DNA of 64,000 bases. It comes from Enterobacter sp. C2 (GTDB lineage: Bacteria > Pseudomonadota > Gammaproteobacteria > Enterobacterales > Enterobacteriaceae). Both the position numbers and the translations under genes were made by a program. Location of the stretch: positions 2,914,001 through 2,978,000 of the forward strand of contig NZ_CP082269.1 of assembly GCF_019880405.1 (NCBI RefSeq), in the 5' to 3' direction. Shown here in pieces: positions 1-10,098 of this stretch (position 1 is the stretch's first letter; each line of letters starts with the position of its first letter). The notes beneath the pieces are model-generated. The model saw only the letters and a list, made by a program, of their open reading frames with translations, did no database searches and was not told the origin of the DNA.

Positions 1-2144
1 GCCCTGGCCACGGTGGACCTGGCATGGTCGCGAATACGTGGCTTGAGGGTAGCTATAGCGAGATCTATCCCGACATCAGCGAAGACGCGCCGGGGATGCA
101 GAAGCTGTTCAAGCAGTTTTCGTTTCCCGGTGGTATTCCCAGCCACGCCGCGCCGGAAACACCCGGCTCGATCAACGAAGGGGGCGAGCTGGGCTACTCC
201 CTCTCCCACGCGTTCGGAGCCGTGTTTGATGCTCCGGATCTGATTGCCGCCTGCGTGATCGGCGACGGCGAAGCCGAGACCGGCCCGCTCGCGGCCAGCT
301 GGCACGGGATCAAGTTTCTCAACGCCGCCCGCGACGGAGCCGTGCTCCCGATCCTGCACCTCAACGGCTACAAGATCGCGAACCCAACGCTGCTGGCCCG
401 CACCAGCGATGAGGATCTTACCCAGCTGTTTCGCGGTTACGGCTACGATCCGCTCTTTGTCAGCGGGCACGAGCCGGAGAAAATGCACCCGCAGATGGCC
501 GAGGCGCTGGATAACGCCCTGGATAAGATCCGCGCGTTCCAGCAGCGCGCCCGCCAGGGTGAGACTGCGGAGTCTATCCCGCGCTGGCCGATGATCATTC
601 TGCGCAGCCCGAAGGGGTGGACCGGCCCGCAGACCGTCGACGGCAAAAAGGTCGAAGGCTTCTGGCGTGCCCATCAGGTGCCGGTCTCTTCCTGCCGGGA
701 GAACGACGAGCATCGACAGATCCTTGAGCGCTGGATGCGCAGCTATCAGCCAGAGGATCTCTTCGACGAGCAGGGGCGGCTTAGGCCTGAGCTAAAGGCG
801 CTGGCACCAGCGGGAGACAAGCGGATGGGAGCGACTCCCTGGGCCAACGGCGGACGGCTGCGCCGCGATCTGGTGACGCCCGAGCTGCAGGAATTTGCGC
901 TTGATATTGCCTCTCCTGGCGAAACCCAGGCGCAGTCCACCGAGGTGCTGGGGCGCTATCTGCGCGGCATCTTCACCCGTAACCCGGACAACTTCCGCCT
1001 CTTTGGCCCGGATGAGACCGCCTCCAACCGGCTGGGGGATGTCTTCGACGTGACTAACCGTACCTGGGAAGGGGAGATTGAGCCTTACGATGAGCAGCTT
1101 GCTCCCGATGGCCGGGTGATGGAGATCCTCAGCGAGCATCAGTGTCAGGGCTGGCTGGAGGGCTATCTGCTCACCGGACGCCACGGCCTGTTTAACTGCT
1201 ACGAGGCCTTTATTCACATCATCGACTCGATGTTCAACCAGCACGCTAAATGGCTGAAGGTGACGCGCAAGCTGCCGTGGCGCGAACCCGTCGCCTCCCT
1301 GAACTATCTGCTCTCCTCCCACGTCTGGCGACAGGATCACAACGGCTATAGCCATCAGGATCCTGGCTTTATCGATCACGTTGCCAACAAGAAAGCCGAT
1401 ATCGTGCGCATCTACCTGCCGCCGGATGCCAACACCCTGCTGTGGGTAGCCGATCACTGCCTGAAAACCTGGGATAGGATCAACGTTATCGTCGCGGGCA
1501 AGCAGCCAGAGCCGCAGTGGCTCACCCTGGAAGAGGCGGCGAAGCACTGTGAAGTCGGGATGGGCATCTGGCCCTGGGCAGGCAACGAAATACCAGGCAA
1601 AGCGCCGGATGTGGTGATGGCCTGCGCCGGGGATGTCCCTACCATGGAGGCGCTGGCGGCAGTGGATCTGCTCCGGGGTTATCTGCCGGACCTTAGCGTG
1701 CGGGTGGTAAACGTAGTCGACCTGATGGCGCTACAGACCGAGGATCAGCATCCGCACGGGCTGAGCGACGAGGCGTTTGAGGCTATCTTTACCGCAGATA
1801 AGCCGGTGATCTTCGCCTTCCATGGTTACCCGAGTCTGATCCATCGCCTGACCTACCATCGCAATAACCATCGTAACTTCCACGTGCGCGGTTTTATGGA
1901 GGAAGGCACCACCACCACACCGTTTGACATGACGGTGATGAACGAGCTGGATCGTTTCCATCTGGCGCAGGAGGCGATTTTGCGGGTAGAGAAGCTGGCG
2001 GGCAAGGCCGATGCGATCCTCGACGATTTGCAGGAGAAGATTGCTGAGCACCACCGCTACGTGCGCGAGCACGGGGAAGATCTACCTGAGGTGCGCAACT
2101 GGAAGTGGCCTTCGCAGCAGGGCAGCGGCGACGTGCCGGAGTAA
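1..2144 (+). CDS. xfp: Phosphoketolase, 3' part (5' end outside window)
   Basis: The open frame is already running at base 3 and reads PGHGGPGM before the first ATG at 24, so the true start lies upstream. About 713 residues are present; the family usually has about 790, so roughly 80 N-terminal residues are missing. Phosphoketolases use thiamine diphosphate to split xylulose-5-P (and often fructose-6-P) with phosphate, giving acetyl phosphate plus glyceraldehyde-3-P or erythrose-4-P in the cytosol. Visible family motifs are GHGGPG, the ThDP/metal segment GDGEAETGP (bases about 260-290), and the late block around [11 protein letters not shown]. In related enterobacteria the acetyl-phosphate genes ackA-pta lie just upstream of yfcD, so this enzyme may feed Pta/AckA; that neighbour is outside the window, so this is inference. 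A stem-loop follows the stop codon. Confidence 0.93.
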   Translation, partial: PGHGGPGMVANTWLEGSYSEIYPDISEDAPGMQKLFKQFSFPGGIPSHAAPETPGSINEGGELGYSLSHAFGAVFDAPDLIAACVIGDGEAETGPLAASWHGIKFLNAARDGAVLPILHLNGYKIANPTLLARTSDEDLTQLFRGYGYDPLFVSGHEPEKMHPQMAEALDNALDKIRAFQQRARQGETAESIPRWPMIILRSPKGWTGPQTVDGKKVEGFWRAHQVPVSSCRENDEHRQILERWMRSYQPEDLFDEQGRLRPELKALAPAGDKRMGATPWANGGRLRRDLVTPELQEFALDIASPGETQAQSTEVLGRYLRGIFTRNPDNFRLFGPDETASNRLGDVFDVTNRTWEGEIEPYDEQLAPDGRVMEILSEHQCQGWLEGYLLTGRHGLFNCYEAFIHIIDSMFNQHAKWLKVTRKLPWREPVASLNYLLSSHVWRQDHNGYSHQDPGFIDHVANKKADIVRIYLPPDANTLLWVADHCLKTWDRINVIVAGKQPEPQWLTLEEAAKHCEVGMGIWPWAGNEIPGKAPDVVMACAGDVPTMEALAAVDLLRGYLPDLSVRVVNVVDLMALQTEDQHPHGLSDEAFEAIFTADKPVIFAFHGYPSLIHRLTYHRNNHRNFHVRGFMEEGTTTTPFDMTVMNELDRFHLAQEAILRVEKLAGKADAILDDLQEKIAEHHRYVREHGEDLPEVRNWKWPSQQGSGDVPE

Positions 2145-2158
2145 ATCGAGGCGATAAA

Positions 2159-2190
2159 AAAGCCGGCCATGGCGTACCCTGGCCGGCTTG
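2159..2190. terminator. Stem-loop terminator between xfp and yfcD
   Basis: A 9-bp perfect stem (AGCCGGCCA at 2161-2169 with TGGCCGGCT at 2180-2188) is flanked by A residues on the left. It sits between two convergent genes, so it can serve both strands; the A-run (2155-2160) reads as a T-run for yfcD on the minus strand. Confidence 0.75.
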
Positions 2191-2206
2191 ATGCTTTTAA
2201 GCAGGC

Positions 2207-2752
2207 CTACTCGGTTTCAGCCAGCTTAAGCGTATCGTTGTTGGCGTTGCGGCTCATCCACAGCGCCAGCGCCTTAAGGGAGTCCGGGGTAAACTCATCG
2301 CAGCGGGCGGTGATCTCTTCCGGCGTCATCCAGATGGCTTCGCTGACCTCATCCTCCTGCAGGGCAAAAGGCCCGTGGGAGACGCAGCTGAAAAGCCCGC
2401 CCCAGACGCGACAGTGATCGTCTTCGTAGTAGAACTGGCCATGCTCGGCAAACGGCACGCCAGCAATGCCCAGCTCCTCTTCCGCTTCACGCCGTGCGGA
2501 CTCCAGCATCCCCTCGTCTGCCTGCACTACGCCACCCGCCGTCGCGTCCAGCAGGCCAGGCAGGTAGTCTTTTGTCTCGGTGCGGCGCTGCACCAAAATT
2601 TTCCCCATGCCGTCATGCACGACAATGAAGGTGGCCCGATGACGTAGACACTGCGCGCGCATCTGTTCGCGGCTAGCCTGCGCAATCACCTCGTTGTCCT
2701 CATTGACGATATCTACCCATTCCGTGCCTGTAAAATGACTCTGTTCCACCAT
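2207..2752 (-). CDS. yfcD: Nudix hydrolase YfcD
   Basis: This 181-residue protein belongs to the Nudix superfamily. The Nudix box runs from about residue 73 to 95: GG then E80, followed by the helix RREAEEELG, which supplies the metal-binding glutamates. Length and overall sequence match E. coli YfcD, related to isopentenyl-diphosphate isomerase-like Nudix proteins. The physiological substrate is not established; a nucleoside or other diphosphate is expected from the family. It lies 56 bp downstream of yfcE on the same strand and is probably cotranscribed with it. Confidence 0.93.
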   Translation of the reverse strand: MVEQSHFTGTEWVDIVNEDNEVIAQASREQMRAQCLRHRATFIVVHDGMGKILVQRRTETKDYLPGLLDATAGGVVQADEGMLESARREAEEELGIAGVPFAEHGQFYYEDDHCRVWGGLFSCVSHGPFALQEDEVSEAIWMTPEEITARCDEFTPDSLKALALWMSRNANNDTLKLAETE

Positions 2753-2808
2753 CGGAAAAACCTTCTCTGCATAGCGCTCTGGTGGCGCGTTTCTGGTTGA
2801 GAGCTAAC

Positions 2809-3360
2809 TTACGGATTAATGGCGACTTCTGCAATAATCCGTTGATCGTTCAGTGCGATTACGCGAAAAATACCGTCGTCAAACATACCGTAGCTGGCGA
2901 CGAAGCCCCCTTTCGGGATGCTTACCGAACCGGGGTTGAAGTGAATAATATCGCCGCGCTTTTCCGCCACCGGAATATGAGTATGACCGGAGATCAATAC
3001 ATCGCCAGGGTTGAGCGGGGGTAAATTTTCTGCATTATAGAGGTGACCGTGGGTCAAAAACAGCCGGGAATGACCGAATAATACCTGCTGCCAGGGGGCT
3101 GTGATGGGAAACGTAAGCAGCATCTGATCCACTTCGCTGTCACAGTTGCCGCGCACGGCGATGATCCGCGACGCCTGGGTGTTCAGCCGCTCGGCCACCT
3201 GCGCGGGCGCGTACCCCTCCGGCAGCGCATTGCGCGGCCCGTGGTTAAGCAGGTCGCCAAGGATCACCAGCCACTGTGCGCCGCTCTCGGCAAACCGCGC
3301 CAGCACACGCTCCGTCGCCGGCAGCGACCCGTGAATATCAGAGGCAAACATCAGCTTCAT
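2809..3360 (-). CDS. yfcE: Phosphodiesterase YfcE (calcineurin-like metallophosphatase)
   Basis: At 183 residues this is the YfcE/MJ0936 type of metallophosphoesterase. Metal-binding blocks appear in order: D8-x-H10, G35-D36, G71-N72-C-D, H104-G-H106 and GHTH at 125-128. The E. coli enzyme hydrolyses artificial phosphodiesters with Mn2+; its cellular substrate is unknown. It is cytosolic with no signal peptide. It lies 64 bp downstream of yfcF on the same strand and ahead of yfcD, so a yfcF-yfcE-yfcD transcript is plausible. Confidence 0.95.
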   Translation of the reverse strand: MKLMFASDIHGSLPATERVLARFAESGAQWLVILGDLLNHGPRNALPEGYAPAQVAERLNTQASRIIAVRGNCDSEVDQMLLTFPITAPWQQVLFGHSRLFLTHGHLYNAENLPPLNPGDVLISGHTHIPVAEKRGDIIHFNPGSVSIPKGGFVASYGMFDDGIFRVIALNDQRIIAEVAINP

Positions 3361-3424
3361 CGCTTACACCCTTATCGTTGAAAAATGTGCTTCATGATAA
3401 CGGATTTGCCAGTGCTAAACAGCT

Positions 3425-4093
<669 letters not shown>

Positions 4094-4197
4094 CTAAAAT
4101 ATAGCGTCCTGTGCGGGCTGTCACTGCCTTAAAATCCCGCCTCGCCCGCCAGCGCCTATACTCCTGTTTGCGACTTTATTCCCTGACAGGAGCTGAG

Positions 4198-4827
4198 ATG
4201 ATCGATCTCTACTACGCGCCCACCCCTAACGGTCACAAAATTACGCTATTCCTGGAAGAGGCGGAGCTGGATTACCGTCTGATCCGCGTCGATATCAGCA
4301 AGGGCGATCAGTTTCGTCCTGACTTTCTGGAGATCTCGCCGAATAATAAAATTCCCGCCATCGTAGATCATGCCCCTGTCGACGGTGGTGCGCCGCTTAG
4401 CCTGTTTGAATCCGGGGAGATCCTGCTCTATTTGGCAGAGAAGAGCGGCATGCTGCTCAGCGGCGAGCTGCGCGAGCGGCACCTGACGCTACAGTGGCTC
4501 TTCTGGCAGGTCGGCGGTCTGGGGCCGATGCTCGGGCAAAATCACCACTTTAACTACTTTGCGCCCAAGCCAGTGCCCTACGCTATCGAGCGTTTTCAGG
4601 TTGAAACCCAGCGTCTCTACGGCGTGATGAACAAGCGTCTGGAGCGCGTGCCCTGGCTGGGCGGCGAGCACTACAGCATTGCCGACATCGCCGCCTGGCC
4701 GTGGATCAATGCCCACGAACGACAGCGGATCAACCTCAGCAGCTACCCGGCGGTAAACAACTGGTTCGAGCGCATTCGCACCCGCCCCGCCACCCAGCGG
4801 GCGATGCAAAAAATTGCGCAGAATTAG
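4198..4827 (+). CDS. yfcG: Disulfide-bond oxidoreductase YfcG (Nu-class GST)
   Basis: The product has 209 residues. It opens [19 protein letters not shown], where Thr and Asn near positions 9-11 are the glutathione-contacting residues of the Nu class, which lacks the usual catalytic Tyr/Ser/Cys. NNKIPAIVD and the FESG motif follow, then a helical domain. E. coli YfcG reduces disulfides with glutathione. The start at 4198 is supported by ACAGGAG eight bases upstream; the longer frame from 4111 is not conserved. It is divergent from yfcF over a 134-bp gap. Confidence 0.94.
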   Translation: MIDLYYAPTPNGHKITLFLEEAELDYRLIRVDISKGDQFRPDFLEISPNNKIPAIVDHAPVDGGAPLSLFESGEILLYLAEKSGMLLSGELRERHLTLQWLFWQVGGLGPMLGQNHHFNYFAPKPVPYAIERFQVETQRLYGVMNKRLERVPWLGGEHYSIADIAAWPWINAHERQRINLSSYPAVNNWFERIRTRPATQRAMQKIAQN

Positions 4828-4901
4828 CCGTCTCGCCCGCGTGGGCAGGCCGTTTAACCTCGTGTATGATATTGCCGATCACTACACAGAGGGAATTTAT
4901 C

Positions 4902-5264
4902 ATGTCGCAACCAGACGCTGTCATACGAATAAAAAATTTGCGCCTGCGGACCTTTATCGGCATTAAAGATGAGGAGATAGCAAACCGCCAGGATATCGTG
5001 GTCAACGTGGTTATCCACTACCCTGCGGACAAAGCGCGGGCCAGTGAAGATATCAACGATGCCCTGAACTACCGCACCATCACTAAAAACATCATTCAGC
5101 ATATTGAAAATAATCGCTTCTTTTTGCTGGAAAAATTAACTCAGGATGTGCTGGATATCGCACGCGAACATCACTGGGTTACCTATGCTGAAGTGGAGAT
5201 CGATAAACTTTACGCGCTACGTTATGCCGACTCGGTGTCGATGAGTATGAGCTGGCGACGTTAA
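4902..5264 (+). CDS. folX: Dihydroneopterin triphosphate 2'-epimerase FolX
   Basis: FolX is 120 residues, the same as in E. coli, and is a paralogue of the dihydroneopterin aldolase FolB. It epimerises 7,8-dihydroneopterin triphosphate to the monapterin form, which leads to tetrahydromonapterin. The start [10 protein letters not shown] at 4902 has GAGGGA upstream; the frame open from 4701 overlaps yfcG and is not coding. Conserved blocks are [10 protein letters not shown] near the N-terminus and the TYAEVEIDK region near the C-terminus. yfcH follows after 19 bp, suggesting cotranscription. Confidence 0.95.
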   Translation: MSQPDAVIRIKNLRLRTFIGIKDEEIANRQDIVVNVVIHYPADKARASEDINDALNYRTITKNIIQHIENNRFFLLEKLTQDVLDIAREHHWVTYAEVEIDKLYALRYADSVSMSMSWRR

Positions 5265-5283
5265 GCGCAGCCCAGGAGGTTGC

Positions 5284-6177
5284 ATGAGGATTTTAATTAC
5301 CGGCGGTACCGGCCTGATTGGCAGCCATCTTGTCCCTCGCCTGCTGGCGCTGGGGCATTCAGTAACGGTGATTACCCGCAGCCCGGAGCGGGCACGCCGC
5401 ACGCTGGGCGATGGTGTGACCTTCAGCAAAGGACTTGACGATCGCCACGATCTCAACGACATCGACGCGGTAATTAATCTGGCGGGCGAGCCGATTGCCG
5501 ACAAACGCTGGAGCGAGGCGCAAAAAGCGCGCCTGTGCAACAGCCGCTGGGAGATCACCCAGAAGCTGGTGGATCTGATCAAGGCTAGCGCTACGCCGCC
5601 CTCGGTGCTGATCTCCGGATCGGCAACGGGCTACTACGGCGATCTCGGTGAGGTAGTCGTGACCGAAGAGGAGCCGCCGCACAATGAGTTTACCCATAAG
5701 CTCTGCGCTCGCTGGGAGCAAATTGCCTGCGGCGCGCTGAGCGACCAGACCCGCGTCTGCCTGCTGCGCACCGGCGTGGTCTTTGCCCCGAAAGGCGGCG
5801 TGCTGGCGAAAATGCTGCCAGTGTTCCGCCTCGGCCTCGGCGGCCCGATCGGCAGCGGACGACAGTATCTGGCCTGGATCCATATCGATGATATGGTCAA
5901 CGGCATTCTCTGGCTGCTGGATAACGATCTGCGCGGCCCGTTTAATATGGTCTCCCCCTACCCGGTGCATAACGAACGCTTCGCCCATGCCCTCGGCCAT
6001 GCCCTGCACCGTCCCGCCTTTATGCGCGCGCCAGCCAGCGCCGTGCGTCTGCTGATGGGTGAGTCGTCGGTGCTGGTGCTCGGCGGCCAGCGTGCGCTGC
6101 CCAAGCGTCTGGAGGCCTCCGGGTTTGGTTTTCGCTGGTACGATCTGGATGAGGCGCTGGCGGACGTATTGCGCTGA
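5284..6177 (+). CDS. yfcH: TIGR01777-type epimerase YfcH (SDR)
   Basis: This 297-residue atypical short-chain dehydrogenase begins with the nucleotide-binding loop TGGTGLIG (residues 6-13). The segment SGSATGYYG corresponds to the active-site region in this family, and a C-terminal DUF1731-like tail ([16 protein letters not shown]) closes the protein. The substrate is unknown; the family resembles the plant and human SDR39U1 proteins. The ribosome site AGGAGG sits just upstream of the ATG. It follows folX by 19 bp. E. coli has a RpnB-type gene after yfcH; here an acetyltransferase takes its place. Confidence 0.94.
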   Translation: MRILITGGTGLIGSHLVPRLLALGHSVTVITRSPERARRTLGDGVTFSKGLDDRHDLNDIDAVINLAGEPIADKRWSEAQKARLCNSRWEITQKLVDLIKASATPPSVLISGSATGYYGDLGEVVVTEEEPPHNEFTHKLCARWEQIACGALSDQTRVCLLRTGVVFAPKGGVLAKMLPVFRLGLGGPIGSGRQYLAWIHIDDMVNGILWLLDNDLRGPFNMVSPYPVHNERFAHALGHALHRPAFMRAPASAVRLLMGESSVLVLGGQRALPKRLEASGFGFRWYDLDEALADVLR

Positions 6178-6242
6178 ATGGTTAAAATAAATAGCATTAA
6201 CGTATTACTCTGGTGCTAATGTAATCGACTGATTCACCCTTA

Positions 6243-6782
6243 ATGATGACTCCAATGCTGACGCTGACCACTCCCCGCCTGACCCTCTCTCCCTTTCAGG
6301 AGTATGACTGGCCGTTTTTCCTGCGCCTGCGTCGCGATCCGGCGATCATGCGCTTTATGGCAGATATCGCCTCGCAGCAGGATATTCGTCGGGTATTTGA
6401 TGCGCGTTTGATCGACACCGGGGCGTTTGTCATTCGCCAGCAGGGAACAGGGGCCCCGCTGGGGGATATTGGACTGAGCCGGTCGGGAGAGTACCCGCAG
6501 GAGGCCGACGTCGGCTACAGCATTGCCACTTATGCTCAGGGCCAGGGTTACGCCAGCGAAGCCCTGCGCGCGCTGTGTCACTACGCGTTTAACCAGGCGG
6601 GCGTCACGGCGCTCAATGCGTGGGTACTGGCGGGGAACGTCGGCTCGCAACGCGTGCTGGAGAAGCTAGGGTTTAGCCGGGTGGAGATCCTGCAGAAGGT
6701 TTATCGCCTGAACGGCGTGTTTCACGATGACTGGGTTTACCGTCTGACTGACCAGGCGTTCAGCTCAGCCCTCCCCGGTTAA
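6243..6782 (+). CDS. GNAT family N-acetyltransferase (RimJ/RimL-like)
   Basis: A 179-residue protein with the GNAT fold of the RimJ/RimL subgroup: N-terminal TPRLTLSPF, then DVGYSIATYAQGQGYASEAL, in which QGQGYA is the acetyl-CoA pyrophosphate loop, and a C-terminal N-x-x-S-x-R-V-L-E-K-L-G-F block. It acetylates an unidentified amine, possibly a protein N-terminus or small molecule. Three in-frame ATGs (6243, 6246, 6255) are possible starts; none has a clear ribosome site. It is not in the corresponding place in E. coli K-12. It converges on hisP, separated by 16 bp. Confidence 0.85.
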   Translation: MMTPMLTLTTPRLTLSPFQEYDWPFFLRLRRDPAIMRFMADIASQQDIRRVFDARLIDTGAFVIRQQGTGAPLGDIGLSRSGEYPQEADVGYSIATYAQGQGYASEALRALCHYAFNQAGVTALNAWVLAGNVGSQRVLEKLGFSRVEILQKVYRLNGVFHDDWVYRLTDQAFSSALPG

Positions 6783-6798
6783 GGAGAGGGCCGGAGCA

Positions 6799-7572
6799 TT
6801 ACTTCAGCGAGCCTTTGAGGAACTGCTGCAGGCGTGGGCTCTGCGGATTGTCAAACAGCGCCTCCGGCTTGCCCTCCTCCTCAATTTTCCCCTGATGCAG
6901 GAAGATCACGTGGGAAGAGACGTGGCGCGCAAAGCCCATCTCATGGGTCACGACCACCATGGTTTTCCCCTCCTCTGCCAGCTTCTGCATGATGCGCAAC
7001 ACTTCGCCCACCAGCTCCGGATCCAGCGCCGAGGTCGGCTCGTCAAACAGCAGCACCTCAGGCTCCATCGCCAGCGCGCGGGCAATCGAGACGCGCTGCT
7101 GCTGGCCGCCGGAGAGGTGCACCGGGTATTTCGCCTGGGCGCGCTCGTCGATGCCGACCTTCGCCAGATACCTCACCGCCCGATCCCGCGCCTCCTGCTT
7201 GCTTAACCCCAGCACCTGGATCGGCGCTTCCATCACGTTCTCCAGCACCGTCATGTGGCTCCAGAGATTAAAGTGCTGGAACACCATGGTCAGGCGGGTA
7301 CGCAGCAGGCGCAGCTGATGCTTATCAGCCACCTTCAGCTGGCCGTCTTTATCCCGCACCAGGGTGATGTTCTGCCCGCTCACCACAATCGTGCCTTCGC
7401 TTGGCTTCTCAAGAAAGTTAATGCAGCGCAGGAAGGTACTCTTGCCGGATCCCGACGAGCCGATAATGGTGATCACATCGCCCGCGTTAGCCTGCAGCGA
7501 TACCCCTTTCAGCACCTCGTGTTCGCCGTAGCGCTTGTGCAGATCTGTAACGTTTAATTTATTCTCGGACAT
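6799..7572 (-). CDS. hisP: Histidine/lysine/arginine/ornithine ABC transporter ATPase HisP
   Basis: The ATP-hydrolysing subunit has 257 residues. Walker A is GSSGSGKST (38-46), the ABC signature LSGGQQQR (153-160), and Walker B VLLFDEPT (about 173-180) with the following glutamate. It works as a dimer on the inner face of the membrane under HisQ/HisM and powers uptake of substrates delivered by HisJ or ArgT. It is the last gene of the hisJ-hisQ-hisM-hisP run, 7 bp after hisM. Confidence 0.97.
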   Translation of the reverse strand: MSENKLNVTDLHKRYGEHEVLKGVSLQANAGDVITIIGSSGSGKSTFLRCINFLEKPSEGTIVVSGQNITLVRDKDGQLKVADKHQLRLLRTRLTMVFQHFNLWSHMTVLENVMEAPIQVLGLSKQEARDRAVRYLAKVGIDERAQAKYPVHLSGGQQQRVSIARALAMEPEVLLFDEPTSALDPELVGEVLRIMQKLAEEGKTMVVVTHEMGFARHVSSHVIFLHQGKIEEEGKPEALFDNPQSPRLQQFLKGSLK

Positions 7573-7579
7573 CGTATTC

Positions 7580-8296
7580 TCAGTGCGTCGAAGAAGGTTT
7601 CATATGCTTCAGCCAGCGTTTTTCCGCTTTGCGGAACAGGCTAATCAGCGCATAGGAGATGATCAGGTACAACACGGCGGCAATACCAAACGCGGTAAAG
7701 GGCTGGTAGGTGGCCGAGTTAATATCACGAGCGATTTTCAGCAGATCCGGGACGGTGGCGGTAAAGGCCAGCGCCGTCGAGTGCAGCATGAGGATCACTT
7801 CGTTGCTGTAGGCAGGCAGCGCGATGCGCAGCGCCGACGGCAGAATAATGCAGCGGTACATCTTCACCGACGAGAAGCCGTAGGCCCGCGCCGCCTCGAT
7901 CTCGCCGTGCGGCACCGAGCGGATCGCGCCGGCAAAAATCTCGGTGGTGTAGGCGCAGGTATTGAGCGTTAACGCCAGCACCGTACAGTTGAGGCCGCTA
8001 CGGAAAAAGGCGTTCAGCAGCTCCGTGCCCTTCACAATCTCCAGGGTGTACATCCCGGAGTAGAAGACCAGCAGCTGGACGTAGAGCGGCGTGCCGCGAA
8101 AAATGTAGGTAAAGAGCCAGATAGGGAAGCAGATAAATTTGTTGCTGGAGACGCGCCCGATGGCGAGAAACAGCGCGAGGATGCCGCCCATCATCACCGA
8201 CAGGATCAGCAGCCAGAGAGTGATTGCCACGCCGGTAAAGCGGTAGCCGTCGGTCCACAGCAGGGCGCGCCAGTACTCCTGAATAATTTCGATCAC
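7580..8296 (-). CDS. hisM: Histidine ABC transporter permease HisM
   Basis: HisM, 238 residues, is an integral membrane subunit that pairs with HisQ. Hydrophobic helices are clear (for example [21 protein letters not shown]). The conserved cytoplasmic EAA loop reads [20 protein letters not shown], the contact with HisP. The start is GTG at 8296, overlapping the hisQ stop by four bases (GTGA), a sign of translational coupling. Confidence 0.97.
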   Translation of the reverse strand: MIEIIQEYWRALLWTDGYRFTGVAITLWLLILSVMMGGILALFLAIGRVSSNKFICFPIWLFTYIFRGTPLYVQLLVFYSGMYTLEIVKGTELLNAFFRSGLNCTVLALTLNTCAYTTEIFAGAIRSVPHGEIEAARAYGFSSVKMYRCIILPSALRIALPAYSNEVILMLHSTALAFTATVPDLLKIARDINSATYQPFTAFGIAAVLYLIISYALISLFRKAEKRWLKHMKPSSTH

Positions 8297-8979
8297 AGGT
8301 CAGCCCTCTTCACGCCCACGGAGTAGCGGCGTTCGAGCAGAAGCAGCACCCCATTAGAGACGGTGGTAAATACCAGGTAGATAAGTCCGCAGACCACGGC
8401 GAAGTAGAACGGCTCCCAGGTGCTTTTCCCGGCGAGCTGGGTGGCTTTGACCACATCTTCGAGGCCCAGCAGCGACACCAGCGCGGTGGCCTTGAGGATC
8501 ACCTGCCAGTTGTTACCAATTCCCGGCAGGGCGTAGCGCATCATGGCCGGAAAGAGGATGCGGCGAAAGGTCTGTCCGCTGGTAAAGCCAAAGGCGGTCG
8601 CCGCCTCGATATGCCCTTTCGGCACGGCCATAAACGCTCCGCGAAAGGTTTCCGTAAAGTAGGCTCCGTAGATAAAACCGAGGGTGATGATACCGGCGAT
8701 CATCGGATCGATATCAATCTGCGCCATGCCGACGGCATCGGTGACGCTGTTCAGCGCGATTTGCAGCCCGTAGAAGATGAGCAGCATCAGCACCAGATCG
8801 GGCACGCCACGGATAAGCGTGGTGTAGCCTTCAAAAATAGCGGCCAGCAGGCGACTGTGAGAGAGCTTGGCCCCTGCCCCCACCAGACCGATCAGTACGG
8901 CCAGCACAACGGAGCTGAGCGCCAGCTCCAGCGTGACGACAGCGCCCTGGAATATAACTTGAGAAAACCCGTACAGCAT
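8293..8979 (-). CDS. hisQ: Histidine ABC transporter permease HisQ
   Basis: This 228-residue permease is the partner of HisM. Several membrane helices are visible, starting with VVTLELALSSVVLAVLIGLV, and the EAA loop reads HIEAATAFGFTSGQTFRRIL. It forms the translocation channel for histidine and basic amino acids. Between it and hisJ lies an 85-bp spacer with a strong hairpin, which may set the ratio of binding protein to membrane subunits. Confidence 0.97.
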   Translation of the reverse strand: MLYGFSQVIFQGAVVTLELALSSVVLAVLIGLVGAGAKLSHSRLLAAIFEGYTTLIRGVPDLVLMLLIFYGLQIALNSVTDAVGMAQIDIDPMIAGIITLGFIYGAYFTETFRGAFMAVPKGHIEAATAFGFTSGQTFRRILFPAMMRYALPGIGNNWQVILKATALVSLLGLEDVVKATQLAGKSTWEPFYFAVVCGLIYLVFTTVSNGVLLLLERRYSVGVKRADL

Positions 8980-9017
8980 GCAGCCTGCCCCGTGGTGTGT
9001 AGTGTCTGCCGTGTCTT

Positions 9018-9042
9018 TTCCCCTCCCGCGATGGGAGGGGCC
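9018..9042 (-). promoter_or_regulatory. Intercistronic hairpin between hisJ and hisQ
   Basis: A perfect 8-bp GC-rich stem (CCCCTCCC at 9020-9027, GGGAGGGG at 9033-9040) with a 5-base loop lies between the hisJ stop and the hisQ start. On the minus strand it is followed by A residues, not T, so it does not look like a full terminator. In Salmonella a REP element sits at this junction and protects the hisJ message; this hairpin may play that role. Confidence 0.6.
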
Positions 9043-9064
9043 GCACGTTTGTCACAGGTGGGGA

Positions 9065-9847
9065 TTAGCCACCGTAAACATCAAAATCGAAATACTTTTT
9101 CGCCAGCTTTTCGTAGGTGCCGTCGGCACGCATATCGGCAAAGGCTTTGTTCAGCGCTTCGCGCAGCTCGTTATCCTCTTTGCGAATGCCCATGCCGGTA
9201 CCCACGCCAAACAGCTTCTCATCTTTGATCGACGGGCCACCAAATTTGTACTCTTTGCCTGCCTGGGTTTTCAGGAAACCTTCGCTGGCGGCCACTTCGT
9301 CCTGGAACGCGGCGTCGATACGGCCTGCGGTCAGGTCGGCATAGATAGAGTCCTGGCCCTGATAGGAGACGATCTCAACGCCTTTCGCCGCCCAGTGTTC
9401 GTTGCCGTAGGTCTCCTGGGTGGTACCCTGCAGAACGCCGACGCGTTTGCCTTTCAGGGTCGACAGGTCCGGCTGGATATTAGAGGCTTTCGCCACCACC
9501 AGACGTGAATCTGCTGCATAAAGCTTGTCAGTAAACGCGATCTCCTGCTGGCGCTTCTCGGTAATCGAGAGCGACGACATGATGGCATCGATTTTCTTCG
9601 CTTTCAGCGAAGGGATGAGCGCATCCAGCGGGTTCTCAATGAAGGTACACTGGGTATTAATGCGTTTACACAGCTCTTTAGCCAGATCGATATCAAAACC
9701 TACTAATTCACCCTGCGCATTCTTCGATTCAAACGGCGCATAGGTAGGATCGGTGCCAATACGCAGTTTTTGCGGAACAGCAGCGAAAGCGCTGGACGCG
9801 CTGGAAAGAGCAAGTACCAGAGAAAGCGATAATACCAACTTATTCAT
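9065..9847 (-). CDS. hisJ: Histidine-binding periplasmic protein HisJ
   Basis: HisJ, 260 residues, is the periplasmic solute-binding protein for L-histidine that docks on HisQMP. The Sec signal peptide covers about residues 1-22 ([20 protein letters not shown], then FA), and the mature part starts [18 protein letters not shown]. The start at 9847 has TTGAGGAT six bases upstream; two further in-frame ATGs upstream are less well placed. Two Cys residues (LCKRINTQC) probably form the known disulfide. It is a close paralogue of the adjacent argT. Confidence 0.97.
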   Translation of the reverse strand: MNKLVLSLSLVLALSSASSAFAAVPQKLRIGTDPTYAPFESKNAQGELVGFDIDLAKELCKRINTQCTFIENPLDALIPSLKAKKIDAIMSSLSITEKRQQEIAFTDKLYAADSRLVVAKASNIQPDLSTLKGKRVGVLQGTTQETYGNEHWAAKGVEIVSYQGQDSIYADLTAGRIDAAFQDEVAASEGFLKTQAGKEYKFGGPSIKDEKLFGVGTGMGIRKEDNELREALNKAFADMRADGTYEKLAKKYFDFDVYGG

Positions 9848-10053
9848 AAACATCCTCAACTGACGGTCTTTTAACGGGATTTTGCACAGAATACGGTACG
9901 GCTATCGTGCCATTATTCGGCCCGGCAAGGCAAAATATTCTGCCCTGCCAGGCGCTTTTTTTTGCAGCGCCACTGCTTAACTATGCTGTTTTAGGTCCCG
10001 TTGCCTGACTTAAGTACGTTTACCGCACCGCCGTAAGGCATCAACCGCATCAA

Positions 10054-10083
10054 TGCACCACGCTGGATCATCACCCTGGTGCA
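10054..10083. promoter_or_regulatory. Inverted repeat with NtrC-like half-sites (argT-hisJ spacer)
   Basis: TGCACCA (10054-10060) and TGGTGCA (10077-10083) form a perfect inverted repeat 16 bp apart. Each arm equals a half-site of the NtrC consensus TGCACC-N5-GGTGCA, but a normal site has the halves closer. It may be a pair of degenerate, overlapping NtrC sites or a hairpin at the 3' end of the argT message, whose stop codon is 16 bp away. Confidence 0.4.
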
Positions 10084-10098
10084 AAGATGTACCGTCAC

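Noticed and set aside
792-1547. A 251-codon open frame opposite the phosphoketolase gene
   Set aside because: It is an antisense shadow of a strongly conserved enzyme; no motif or start signal supports it.
6768-6791. GCCCTC/GAGGGC repeat at the GNAT-hisP junction as a terminator
   Set aside because: The stem is short, the loop long, and no T-run follows on either strand.
9951-9971. GGCGCT/AGCGCC inverted repeat upstream of hisJ as a terminator for argT
   Set aside because: The T/A run sits inside the loop, not after the stem, and the stem is only 6 bp.
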